From Mesorhizobium sp. B2-3-4 (GTDB lineage: Bacteria > Pseudomonadota > Alphaproteobacteria > Rhizobiales > Rhizobiaceae): a stretch of 64,000 nucleotides of DNA. The notes under the pieces were generated by a model. It saw only the letters and a list, made by a program, of their open reading frames with translations, had not been told where the DNA came from and did not search any database. The number at the start of each line of letters is the position of its first letter. The first letter of the stretch is position 1. Location: contig NZ_VFVY01000014.1 of NCBI RefSeq assembly GCF_006442315.1, positions 62,001 to 126,000 on the forward strand, in the 5' to 3' direction. A program made the translations under genes and the position numbers. This document shows, one piece after another, positions 50,818 to 58,980 of this stretch.

Positions 50818-50847
50818 GCCGCCGACCCGGGTTTGCTCAGAGCATTC

Positions 50848-52107
50848 TCAAGCCGGATCCTCGGCGCCCTGCCTTGCCAGATAACGCTGATCGATATCGG
50901 GCAGCGGCTCGCCCAACAGCGTCGCCTCGAAGGCGCGCAGGCGCTTGTGAACCGATTGCAGCTCGACGATGGTCGACCATGAGGTGAGCAGGAACTGCAG
51001 CGAGCCCGTCACCTTGCCGAATGCGTTCGATATCTGGTTCAGCGCGCCGAACGTGATCTTGTGCGCGACCAGCGACGGCCCGAGAATCAACAGCGAGAAA
51101 ATGTTGTCGGCCTGGAGGTAGGTGTACCGGACGACGTTGAAATAGATGTAGTGGAAATAGAGCCTGAAATAATTGTGCCGGACATTGGCGAACAGCTCGG
51201 CGGTGGTGGCGGGCTGTGCCCTGTCCTCATGATCCTCGCCATAGACCAGTTCCTTGCGGTAGGCGGCCTCGACGCGCTGATTGCGGAACTGCAGTCCCGG
51301 GAGTTTCAGGCCCGCGATCATAACCGAGATCGTGCCGAACAGACACCAGGCCAATGCGGCAACCACCAGCGGCTGCGGGATCGCGCCGATGATCGGCAAC
51401 TCGCTGATATGGGCCTGCAACTGGATCATGACCGGCAGGAAGGCGATCAGCGTCATGATCGACTGGACGAAACTGGAGCCGAGATCTTCCATGATCTGCG
51501 AGAACCGCATCGTGTCTTCCTGGATACGCTGCGAGGCGCCCTCGATATGGCGCAACCTGCCCCAGTTCGCGATGAAGTAATTGTTCATCGCCGTGCGCCA
51601 GCGGAAAATCCAATGGCTGACGATGAAGGCATTGACCACCTGCACGTTCATGCCGACCAGCGCCAGCCAGGAGAAGTCGGCCAATCCTGTGTAGAACTCC
51701 GCGTTGGTCGACTTTCCGGTCCCCGACATCAGCCCTTGGACATAGTCAAAGAACGGGCCGTACCAGGCGTTGACGGCGACGCTGACCTGCACGTTGAAAT
51801 AGATGAAGAACAAGATGACCGCCGTCATCAGGATCGACCAGCGCTGCCACGGATGCGGCGAATACCAGCTCCAGAACGCGTAGAAGATGCCGACGCAAAG
51901 TGCGAAATAGATGTAGAACCAGAGGAACGGTTTCGACACCAGCACAGCGATGCCGATGATGGGCGGCGCATCGGCGGCCGCCGGCGGCAGGCCTATGAGG
52001 CTCCCCAGTTGCTCCCCGCCGAAAAACCAGAACAGGATTGCCGCAAGGCTCCAGATGGCGGCCGAAGAGAAGAAGAGCTTCGGCTGCGGGAAGAAGGATA
52101 CGAACAC
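50848..52107 (-). CDS. bacA: SbmA/BacA-like peptide transporter
   Basis: An inner membrane protein of 419 residues that imports antimicrobial peptides using the proton gradient. It has seven or so hydrophobic segments, beginning FFPQPKLFFSSAAIWSLAAI, and conserved family segments WRTAMNNYFIANWGRLRHIEGASQR-like (residues about 165-190) and LQADNIFSLLILGPSL. BacA of rhizobia is required for bacteroid survival and very-long-chain lipid A. The start is GTG 52107. It is on the opposite strand to its MFS neighbour only in spacing: both are minus, 115 bp apart. Confidence 0.92.
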   Translation of the reverse strand: MFVSFFPQPKLFFSSAAIWSLAAILFWFFGGEQLGSLIGLPPAAADAPPIIGIAVLVSKPFLWFYIYFALCVGIFYAFWSWYSPHPWQRWSILMTAVILFFIYFNVQVSVAVNAWYGPFFDYVQGLMSGTGKSTNAEFYTGLADFSWLALVGMNVQVVNAFIVSHWIFRWRTAMNNYFIANWGRLRHIEGASQRIQEDTMRFSQIMEDLGSSFVQSIMTLIAFLPVMIQLQAHISELPIIGAIPQPLVVAALAWCLFGTISVMIAGLKLPGLQFRNQRVEAAYRKELVYGEDHEDRAQPATTAELFANVRHNYFRLYFHYIYFNVVRYTYLQADNIFSLLILGPSLVAHKITFGALNQISNAFGKVTGSLQFLLTSWSTIVELQSVHKRLRAFEATLLGEPLPDIDQRYLARQGAEDPA

Positions 52108-52221
52108 TGTGGCGAATTCCTCGATCTATGCGCAAATCAGCTGGGTTCAGCGGGCATAAGGTCACACATTAGGGGGAAAGAAAATGCCTGCCCGATGCCC
52201 GATGCCGAGCAAGACTACAAA

Positions 52222-53382
52222 TCATGGCGATTTTGGCGCGGCCGACCATGTGACGACGCCCGAGACGACCAGGACCGCGGCGGCAACGATCGAGGCGAGG
52301 AAGAAATCACCCGAGGCCTGGGCCAGAAGCCCGGCCGCGATCGGGCCGATGATCTGACCAACACCGAAAGAGGCTGTCATCAAGGCGAAAACGCGCCGGG
52401 GTGATCTCGGCGCCTGCTGCCGTGCGGCCTGCAAGCCCAGTGCGGTGACCGCGATGAAGGTGCCGCCGAGCAGGACGCCGCCGAGCAGAGGGCCCGTGCG
52501 TCCGCCGGCGGCGACGCTCGCGGTTACGCCGACAACTTCGACAAAGCATCCCAGAGCATAGGCGGCGTAGAGCCCGATCCGCGCCGCTATCTTCTGCCAC
52601 AGCCAGACCGAAGGGAAACCGGCAAGACCCGCAACCATCCACACCATGGCCTCGAAGACACGGCTGCCGCCGCCCTGCCGCACGATGGCGACGAGGAAGG
52701 TCGCCGTCACGACATAGCCGAAACCGAACAGACCGTAGGCGACGATCACTTTCGTCAGCGATCGGTCCTTCGGCAGCGCCGGCTCACGAACGGATTCGCC
52801 GTTGGTAAGCGGGCCCTGGTTCGCCAGCAGCGCCACGGCGACAAAGCCGCAAGCCGAGATTGCGCCCGACCACAGCCAGCCCTGCGCCCAGCCGGCGTGT
52901 TCGGTGACCAGCAGCGCCATCATCGCCGCCGATATCGCGATGCCGAGGCCAACGCCGCCAAAATGCCAGGCCTGCAGGTCGCCGCGCCCGGCCGCCGCGA
53001 TATGACTGAAAACGATGCTGGCCATGAACACCATGACGAAGGCGCTCGCCAGACCGGCCACGAAACGGATGGCGATGAAGGCGGCCATGGCGTCGGCCAG
53101 TCCCATCAAGGCGGCCAACACGGCGCTGGCCCCGAGGGCGGCCAGCATCAGCAGACGTTCGCGTCCATGCGCCCAGTTGCCCGCCGCCACCAGCGCGCCG
53201 ACGAGGTAGCCGAGATAGTTGGCCGAGGCGATCCAGCCGGCATCGGCCGGCGACAGATGCAGCTCTTCCATCATGCCGGGCAGGATCGGCGTGTAGACGA
53301 AACGGCCGATGCCCATGGCAACAGCCATGGCGATCATGCCGGCGGAGGCGTAGCGCAGCGCAGTCGATGGGGCCGATGTCAT
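52222..53382 (-). CDS. YbfB/YjiJ family MFS transporter
   Basis: A transporter of 386 residues with 12 predicted helices. The N-terminus has MIAMAVAMGIGRFVYTPILP, the hallmark of YbfB/YjiJ proteins, followed by LSPADAGWIASANYLGYLVGAL-like signatures. The substrate is unknown. ATG 53382 fits the conserved start better than an upstream alternative. A small ORF (53455-53679) lies upstream on the same strand, and a LysR gene is divergent beyond it. Confidence 0.9.
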   Translation of the reverse strand: MTSAPSTALRYASAGMIAMAVAMGIGRFVYTPILPGMMEELHLSPADAGWIASANYLGYLVGALVAAGNWAHGRERLLMLAALGASAVLAALMGLADAMAAFIAIRFVAGLASAFVMVFMASIVFSHIAAAGRGDLQAWHFGGVGLGIAISAAMMALLVTEHAGWAQGWLWSGAISACGFVAVALLANQGPLTNGESVREPALPKDRSLTKVIVAYGLFGFGYVVTATFLVAIVRQGGGSRVFEAMVWMVAGLAGFPSVWLWQKIAARIGLYAAYALGCFVEVVGVTASVAAGGRTGPLLGGVLLGGTFIAVTALGLQAARQQAPRSPRRVFALMTASFGVGQIIGPIAAGLLAQASGDFFLASIVAAAVLVVSGVVTWSAAPKSP

Positions 53383-53454
53383 TGCAGTGCACAATAAATG
53401 TGCGGGCGGTTGAAACAATCCGCCTTGTGTTAGGCCAGTGCCGGGATCGCTCGC

Positions 53455-53679
53455 TCAGCAGCGCCCGCTGAAGCCAGCGTTTAGGGAAATCGTCTCATGC
53501 ACGGTCCGGCGCGCCGTCAAGCGGAACGGCACATCGCCTAGCTCACGCTCCGACATCGCGTTCAGCGCGGGATGCGCAAGCGGGTCGGTCAGCCACCTCA
53601 GCGTGTCGATCTCCGAGCGCGTGTCATCCGGCGGAACGGCGGCGAACAGGACCTTCAATGACGACAACATCCTCAGCAT
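53455..53679 (-). CDS. small hypothetical protein
   Basis: A protein of 74 residues from ATG 53679 with GGAG 6 nt upstream. The middle, LTDPLAHPALNAMSERELGDVPF, resembles small rhizobial proteins with a DPLxHPALxxMSxRELxDLPF pattern as I recall, distantly like DUF1127. No signal peptide or membrane helix. It lies 72 bp upstream of the MFS gene on the same strand and divergent from a LysR gene. Confidence 0.5.
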   Translation of the reverse strand: MLRMLSSLKVLFAAVPPDDTRSEIDTLRWLTDPLAHPALNAMSERELGDVPFRLTARRTVHETISLNAGFSGRC

Positions 53680-53740
53680 CTGCGGCTCCGCTGGCCTGGC
53701 TCCCGATAGACAAAGTCGGCCGTTTCAGCACGTCTTTCAA

Positions 53741-53776
53741 TTGAGATTTCGGATGGAAAGGTTTAGAAAATCTCAA
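53741..53776. promoter_or_regulatory. inverted repeat overlapping the LysR start codon
   Basis: TTGAGATTT (53741-53749) and AAATCTCAA (53768-53776) form a perfect 9-bp inverted repeat whose right arm reaches the first base of the LysR ATG. A likely autoregulatory operator. Confidence 0.5.
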
Positions 53777-54768
53777 TGGCTCTGCTCAATCGCGTTCATC
53801 TCAACGGCCTGCGCGCCGTGGAAACCGTCGCCCGTCTCGGCTCGCTCGCGACTGCCGCCAGCGAACTCAACGTGTCGGTCAGTGCCGTCAGCCAGCAGAT
53901 AAGCCGCACCGAAAAACAGCTTGGCCAGGCGCTGTTCGAGCGCACGGCAAGCGGCCTTGTGCTGACCGAGTTCGGCGCCGTCTTCGCGGCCCGCCTTGGC
54001 GCTGGATTTCGCGAGCTTTCCCAGGCCGTGGCACTGGCCGACGAGGCGACCCAGTGCACGCTGGTTGTTTCGGCGGCACCTGCCTTCGCCTCGAAATGGC
54101 TGCTGCCCCGACTATCGCGGCACTTCGACCGCCATCCCAACGTGCTGCTGCGCATCGATGCCTCGGTGCGGCTGGCCAATCTCGACCACTCCGACATCGA
54201 CATCGCCATCCGGCTTGGCGACGGCAAATGGCCGGGCGGCAAGGCGGAACTGCTGTTGGCTCAGGAGGTATTCCCTGTCTGCGCGCCCGTCATCGCACGA
54301 AAACTGAAGTCGATCGGCGACCTTGCCCAAACCTGCGCCATCACCGACGAGCGGGCAATGATCAACTGGGAAAGCTGGTTCGCGGCCGCCGGCGTTCCAC
54401 CGGTTACCTTCCAGAAGGGCGCCCGCTTCACCGATCCGATGCTGTGCCTGGAATCGGCGATCGCCGGCCACGGCGTGATGCTGGGCTGGCAATTGCTGGC
54501 GGCGGACGCGCTGGCCGACGGGCGGCTGGTGGCGCCGTTCGGAATCCGCGCCCAGAGCGGACTCGGCTACTGGCTGGTGACCTCCGCCAGCAAGGCCGAA
54601 AGCCGCAAGGTCCGGGACTTCAAGGCCTGGATCAAGGAAGAGATCGCGGCGACGATGACCCAGTTCGGGTCGGCCGGTGCCGACCCCACCGGCGCGATCG
54701 CGGTGGAAAGCCGCGCGGCATCGGCCTATGTTCAACCGGATATCCCACGACGACAGGCAGGATCATGA
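53776..54768 (+). CDS. LysR-family regulator (GcvA-like)
   Basis: A protein of 330 residues. The helix-turn-helix is in residues about 5-62 (LRAVETVARLGSLATAASELN, VSVSAVSQQISRTEKQLGQ), followed by an effector domain of the GcvA branch (FASKWLLPRLSRHFDRHPN). Its stop overlaps the next start as ATGA, so it is translationally coupled to the M29 aminopeptidase. An inverted repeat covers its own start, suggesting autoregulation. The C-terminal 35 residues look unconserved. Confidence 0.9.
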   Translation: MALLNRVHLNGLRAVETVARLGSLATAASELNVSVSAVSQQISRTEKQLGQALFERTASGLVLTEFGAVFAARLGAGFRELSQAVALADEATQCTLVVSAAPAFASKWLLPRLSRHFDRHPNVLLRIDASVRLANLDHSDIDIAIRLGDGKWPGGKAELLLAQEVFPVCAPVIARKLKSIGDLAQTCAITDERAMINWESWFAAAGVPPVTFQKGARFTDPMLCLESAIAGHGVMLGWQLLAADALADGRLVAPFGIRAQSGLGYWLVTSASKAESRKVRDFKAWIKEEIAATMTQFGSAGADPTGAIAVESRAASAYVQPDIPRRQAGS

Positions 54769-56021
54769 CCACACATTCGCGCGGCGTTTCCGCAACCATC
54801 GACCCGGTGAAGCTCGACAGGCTGGCGGAAGTCGCCATCAAGGTCGGGCTGCAATTACAGCCCGGACAGGATCTGGTGCTGACCTCGTCGATCGCGGCGC
54901 TGCCGCTGACCAGGCGTATCGTCGAGCATGCCTACAAGGCCGGCGCCGGGCTGGTGACCCCGATCTTCAACGATGACGAAATCACGCTGGCGCGCTTCCG
55001 CTATGGCGCCGACGCCGGCTTCGACCGCGCCGCCGGCTGGCTCTATGAAGGCATGGCGAAGGCCTTTTCCAACAACGCCGCCAGGCTTGCCGTGCGCGGC
55101 GAGGATCCGTCGCTCTTGTCGGCGCAGGACCCGGCAAAGGTGGCGCGCGCCAACAAGGCGAATTCCATGGCCTACCAGCCGGCGCTGGAAAAAATCACCG
55201 GCTTCGACATCAACTGGAACATCGTCGCCTATCCCGATCTAGCCTGGGCCAAACAGGTATTTCCGGGCGAGCCCGACGATGTCGCGGTGGTCAAGCTCGC
55301 CGACGCCATCTTCGCCGCGTCGAGGGTGGATGTCGAAGACCCGATCAGCAACTGGACGGCGCACAATGCGGCACTGCGCAGCCGCACCGCATGGCTGAAC
55401 GGCCACAATTTCCACGCGCTGCATTTCACCGGGCCGGGCACCGACCTGACGGTCGGTCTGGCGGACGGCCATGAGTGGATGGGCGGCGCCTCGACCGCCA
55501 AGAACGGCGTCACCTGCAATCCCAACATCCCGACCGAGGAGGTCTTCACCACGCCGCATGCAAGGCGCGTCGAGGGCCACGTGTCGTCGACCAAGCCGCT
55601 GTCCTACCAAGGCACACTGATCGACGAGATCTCGGTGCGCTTCGAGGGCGGGCGGATCGTCGAGGCCAAGGCGTCGAAGGGCGAGGACGTGCTGAAGAAG
55701 GTGCTCGACACCGACGAAGGGGCACGGCGTCTGGGCGAAGTGGCGCTTGTGCCGCATTCCTCGCCGATCTCGGCCAGCGGTCTGTTGTTCTTCAACACGC
55801 TGTTCGACGAGAACGCCGCCTGCCACATCGCGCTCGGCCAGTGCTATTCGAAATGCTTCGTCGACGGCGCCTCGCTCAGCCAGGACGAGATCGCCCAGCG
55901 CGGCGGCAACAAGAGCTTCATCCATATCGACTGGATGATCGGTTCTGACAGAATAGACATTGACGGCGTCAACAAGGACGGCAGCCGCGTGCCGGTGATG
56001 CGCAAAGGCGAATGGGCCTGA
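54765..56021 (+). CDS. M29 family aminopeptidase
   Basis: A metallo-aminopeptidase of 418 residues. It has the M29 pattern: N-terminal LAEVAIKVGLQLQPGQDLVLT, then NIPTEEVFTTPHARRVEGHV with metal-binding Glu and His, HIALGQCYSKC, and HIDWMIGSD with the last ligands. ATG 54765 overlaps the LysR stop (ATGA), and GGCAGGATC precedes it; the frame upstream overlaps the LysR gene in another phase and is not coding. A peptidase under a coupled LysR gene suggests use of peptides as nutrients. Confidence 0.93.
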   Translation: MTTHSRGVSATIDPVKLDRLAEVAIKVGLQLQPGQDLVLTSSIAALPLTRRIVEHAYKAGAGLVTPIFNDDEITLARFRYGADAGFDRAAGWLYEGMAKAFSNNAARLAVRGEDPSLLSAQDPAKVARANKANSMAYQPALEKITGFDINWNIVAYPDLAWAKQVFPGEPDDVAVVKLADAIFAASRVDVEDPISNWTAHNAALRSRTAWLNGHNFHALHFTGPGTDLTVGLADGHEWMGGASTAKNGVTCNPNIPTEEVFTTPHARRVEGHVSSTKPLSYQGTLIDEISVRFEGGRIVEAKASKGEDVLKKVLDTDEGARRLGEVALVPHSSPISASGLLFFNTLFDENAACHIALGQCYSKCFVDGASLSQDEIAQRGGNKSFIHIDWMIGSDRIDIDGVNKDGSRVPVMRKGEWA

Positions 56022-56043
56022 GCAGCCCCACCGCGGAGGAGCG

Positions 56044-56406
56044 ATGGCCTTGGAGGTCGCGGTCAAGCGTATCTACGAAGCACCCGCCAAGGCCGATAGC
56101 CAGCGGGTGCTGGTCGATCGCATCTGGCCGCGCGGCGTCAGCAAGGTGGACGCCGCGCTTGATCTCTGGCTGAAGGAGATCGCGCCGAGCGACGAATTGC
56201 GCGCATGGTTCGGGCATGAGCCTGCGCGCTGGGCGGAGTTTCAGAAGCGGTATCGGGCAGAGCTGGACGGCAATGACGAGGCCGTGTCCCGACTGCGTGC
56301 GCTGCTCGGCGGGGGCAAGGTGACGCTGCTCTACGGCGCGCATGACGAGGCGCGTAACAACGCCGTGGCGCTGGCGCAGTATCTGCAGAGCCGAGGCTTC
56401 GTCTGA
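56044..56406 (+). CDS. DUF488 family protein
   Basis: A protein of 120 residues from ATG 56044 with GGAGGAGCG ahead. The motif VLVDRIWPRGVSK near the N-terminus, then ELRAWFGHEPARWAEFQKRY, is typical of DUF488. The family is uncharacterised, often small single-gene units. It lies 22 bp downstream of the M29 peptidase on the same strand, so may be co-transcribed with it. Confidence 0.88.
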   Translation: MALEVAVKRIYEAPAKADSQRVLVDRIWPRGVSKVDAALDLWLKEIAPSDELRAWFGHEPARWAEFQKRYRAELDGNDEAVSRLRALLGGGKVTLLYGAHDEARNNAVALAQYLQSRGFV

Positions 56407-56439
56407 TCTCCCCTGGAGATTGGCGGCTTGGCCTGCCTG

Positions 56440-56775
56440 CTACTTCACTGTCGTCTCATAAACTTCCGGCTTGAACCCAACGAATATCTGATCGCCGACC
56501 TCGAGCACCGGTCGCTTGATCATCGTCGGCTTGGCCAGCATCAGTTTTTTCGCTTTCTTCTCGTCCAGCCCGGCCTTGTCCTTGTCGGACAGTTCGCGGA
56601 AGGTCGTGCTGCCCTTGTTGAGCAGCTTTTCCCAGCCGACCTTCCCGACCCAGCCGTCCAGCCGTCCGGCGTCGATCCCTTCGGCCCGGTAGTCGTGGAA
56701 GCGGTAGGGCACGTCGTGGCCTTCCAGCCAGGTGCGCGCCTTCCTGATCGTGTCGCAGGTGGTGATGCCGTACAT
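56440..56775 (-). CDS. ArsC/Spx-like (YffB-type) reductase family protein
   Basis: A thioredoxin-fold protein of 111 residues from ATG 56775. The single cysteine C7 in MYGITTCDTIRKARTWLE and the C-terminal MIKRPVLEVGDQIFVGF, with the KRP cis-proline strand, match the ArsC-family YffB/Spx-like group. Such proteins are glutathione-dependent reductases or unknown; arsenate reduction is not established here. It is convergent with DUF488 and divergent from the DHFR-like operon. Confidence 0.88.
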   Translation of the reverse strand: MYGITTCDTIRKARTWLEGHDVPYRFHDYRAEGIDAGRLDGWVGKVGWEKLLNKGSTTFRELSDKDKAGLDEKKAKKLMLAKPTMIKRPVLEVGDQIFVGFKPEVYETTVK

Positions 56776-56885
56776 GGTGATCGTCAAAGGCGTGCTTCCC
56801 GTGCTGACAGTCGAATCTGCGGACAGCCTAAAACCGCCCTTCCCGCTTTGCCAGCATCCCGACTGCGACCAGCGCATTTTTAGGG

Positions 56886-56918
56886 CTTGTCAATACTAAG
56901 GAATTTTCCTAAGTATTG
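56886..56918 (+). promoter_or_regulatory. promoter and ArsR-type operator of the DHFR-like/ArsR/SRPBCC operon
   Basis: CTTGTC (56886-56891), 17-bp spacer and CTAAGT (56909-56914) form a promoter. Over it lies a 13-bp inverted repeat, CAATACTAAGGAA (56891-56903) and TTCCTAAGTATTG (56906-56918), with two mismatched positions. A dimeric ArsR bound here would block RNA polymerase. Confidence 0.7.
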
Positions 56919-56940
56919 CAAAAGCGAGAAAGGAAAATGA

Positions 56941-57513
56941 ATGGGCAGGATCGTCGTATCCGAACTGGTCTCCGTCGACGGCGTCATGGAGGCGCCCGGC
57001 GGCGAGCCGGGCTTCCGGCACACCAACTGGGTCGGCAAGCGGCACGAGGCCGGCATGATCGACTACAAATTCCAGGAGGTTCTCGACCATGAAGCATTGC
57101 TCATCGGCAGGGTGACCTATGACAGCTTCGCCAGCGGCTGGCCGACTTACGAAGGCCCCTTTGCCGACCGGATGAACGGCATGCCCAAATATGTCGTCTC
57201 CTCGAAATTGAAAAATCCGGCATGGAACAACACCACCGTGCTGCAAGGCGAGCCGATGGAGGCCATCCGCAAACTCAAATGGGAGATGAAAGGCGACATC
57301 GTGGTTGGCGGCAGCCGCAGGCTGGTCAACGCGTTGAAACAGCACGATCTCGTCGACGAATACCGGCTGATGGTATTTCCGGTCATCCTCGGCAGCGGCG
57401 CGCAGCTGTTCGACAGGACCGAGGACGCGACCGACCTCAAGCTGGTCGACACGCGCTCCTTCGCTAATGGCGCCGTGGTGCTCACCTACCATGTGGAGAG
57501 GACATCGCCATGA
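56941..57513 (+). CDS. dihydrofolate reductase-like (RibD C-terminal domain) protein
   Basis: A protein of 190 residues. It has the fold start MGRIVVSELVSVDGVMEAPG, then LLIGRVTYDSFASGWP and GDIVVGGSRRLVNAL, as in the RibD_C group of NADPH reductases. True DHFR or riboflavin reductase activity cannot be assigned. ATG 56941 has AAAGGAAA 5 nt ahead. It is first of three overlapping genes; its stop overlaps the ArsR start as ATGA. Confidence 0.9.
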   Translation: MGRIVVSELVSVDGVMEAPGGEPGFRHTNWVGKRHEAGMIDYKFQEVLDHEALLIGRVTYDSFASGWPTYEGPFADRMNGMPKYVVSSKLKNPAWNNTTVLQGEPMEAIRKLKWEMKGDIVVGGSRRLVNALKQHDLVDEYRLMVFPVILGSGAQLFDRTEDATDLKLVDTRSFANGAVVLTYHVERTSP

Positions 57514-57866
57514 CCAGTCTGCAGCACGCCACGCCGGCATTGCCGCCGATCGACGGCATCTTTCGCGCGCTGGCCGATCCGACGCGGCGGCGCGTCGTGG
57601 AAAGGCTGAACCGCAGTCCCGCTTCCGTCAGCGAACTGGCCCAGCCTTTCGAAATGGCGCTGCCGTCCTTCATCGAACATCTCAAGGTGCTCGAAGGCTG
57701 CGGGCTGGTGCGTTCGGAAAAGATCGGCCGCACCAGGACCTATCAGCTCGCGCCCGAGCCGTTGCAGCTTGCCGAAAACTGGCTGGCCGAACAGCGCGCG
57801 CTGTGGGAGCGCCGCCTCGACCAGTTCGACGCCTATGTGATGAGCCTCAAGGAGCAGGAAAAGTGA
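57510..57866 (+). CDS. ArsR-family transcriptional regulator
   Basis: A winged-helix repressor of 118 residues with the core IFRALADPTRRRVVERLNRS and ASVSELAQPFEMALPSFIEHLKVLE (recognition helix). There is no obvious metal-binding cysteine, so it is the SdpR-like type linked to SRPBCC genes. It is coupled on both sides, to the DHFR-like gene (ATGA) and to the SRPBCC gene (GTGA). It probably represses this operon through the inverted repeat at 56891-56918. Confidence 0.93.
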   Translation: MTSLQHATPALPPIDGIFRALADPTRRRVVERLNRSPASVSELAQPFEMALPSFIEHLKVLEGCGLVRSEKIGRTRTYQLAPEPLQLAENWLAEQRALWERRLDQFDAYVMSLKEQEK

Positions 57867-58342
57867 GCTATCCCTTCAAGATCGACCCGAAGCTGGACCT
57901 GACGCTGGAGCGCGTGCTCGACGCGCCACGCGAACTCCTGTGGCGGGCGATGACGGTGCCGGAGCACGTCAAGCAATGGTTCACGCCCAAACCCTGGATC
58001 GTCAGCGATTGCGAGATCGACCTCAGGCCCGGCGGCCTGTTTCGCACACGCATGCAGTCGCCCGACGGCAAGGAGGTCAATGACCGCCGCTGCTGCTATC
58101 TCGAGATCGTGCCGAACGAGCGGCTGGTGTGGACGGATGCACTGCTGCCCGGCTACCGGCCCTCGGGCGAGCCGTTCATCACCGCGGTGATTTCCTTGCA
58201 AGCTGACGGCAACGGCACGCGCTACACCGCCACCGCCATCCACCGCGATCAGGCGACCCGCAACAATCATGAAGAGATGGGCTTCTTCGACGGCTGGGGC
58301 ACCGTGGCCGACCAGCTTGAGCGGTATGTGAAGACAATTTGA
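57863..58342 (+). CDS. SRPBCC (AHSA1-like) domain protein
   Basis: A protein of 159 residues from GTG 57863, overlapping the ArsR stop. It has the START-like fold of the AHSA1 group: TLERVLDAPRELLWRAMTVPE, then WFTPKPW and GGLFRTRMQSPDGKE, a hydrophobic ligand pocket. The ligand is unknown. ArsR-SRPBCC pairs are common in bacteria, but the role is rarely established. It is the last gene of the operon. Confidence 0.92.
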   Translation: MSYPFKIDPKLDLTLERVLDAPRELLWRAMTVPEHVKQWFTPKPWIVSDCEIDLRPGGLFRTRMQSPDGKEVNDRRCCYLEIVPNERLVWTDALLPGYRPSGEPFITAVISLQADGNGTRYTATAIHRDQATRNNHEEMGFFDGWGTVADQLERYVKTI

Positions 58343-58438
58343 GCCGCCGCATGATGGCCGGTATTGTCCCGGCCATCATGCCTGGCTTTCCGACCTGGAG
58401 CGCAAAGAGCGGGCACGCGGTCGATGAGCCTCGCCAGG

Positions 58439-58792
58439 TCAATAGTAAAAACGCTCTTCCGTGATCTTGCCGTTCTTGACCGTGTACAGGCCGACCTCAT
58501 CCATGGTGACACGCTCGCCGGTGGCCTTGGGCGTTACGTCGAACTTGAAACGCACGGCGAACTGGTCGCCGTTGACGTAAGGGCCCTCGACCGAACCACC
58601 GTGGACTTCGTGGTTCTCTTGCCACCATTGGCCCTTCTGCTTGAGAGCCTCCTTGCCACGGGCCACGGCCATCGGCCCTTCCATGGCTTCGTAGCTGACG
58701 ATATCGTCGGCATTGTACTTCTCGCCCGCACCGGCGTGATCACCCTGCTGGAGCAGTTCGGTGAAATCCTTGGCAATTTCGGCGATGGTCAT
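58439..58792 (-). CDS. SnoaL-like domain protein
   Basis: A protein of 117 residues from ATG 58792 with AGGAGG. The cone-shaped NTF2-like fold is seen in TIAEIAKDFTELLQQGDHAG and YEAMEGPMAVARGKEALKQK and VGLYTVKNGKITEERFYY. No catalytic assignment. It is convergent with the SRPBCC gene and divergent from the YedK-like gene over 188 bp. Confidence 0.85.
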   Translation of the reverse strand: MTIAEIAKDFTELLQQGDHAGAGEKYNADDIVSYEAMEGPMAVARGKEALKQKGQWWQENHEVHGGSVEGPYVNGDQFAVRFKFDVTPKATGERVTMDEVGLYTVKNGKITEERFYY

Positions 58793-58980
58793 TTCTGGTC
58801 CTCCTGTTAAGACGCCCTGCAGGTAGGGAACAAGCTGCCTGTCCGCCACGCCCGGCCGGTTGGTTGCTGACAAGGCGCTGTCAGGACGATTGATATAGCG
58901 CCGCTGTGCGACGGCGGTTTGAGTTAGCGCCCACAGCGACTGCGGTTGCAGACACCGGCCAATTCCGCGATGCTGGGTGC

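Noticed and set aside
54054..54764. N-terminal extension of the M29 aminopeptidase by over 230 residues
   Set aside because: This part overlaps the LysR gene in another phase; the family begins at ATG 54765, which overlaps the LysR stop as expected for coupled genes.
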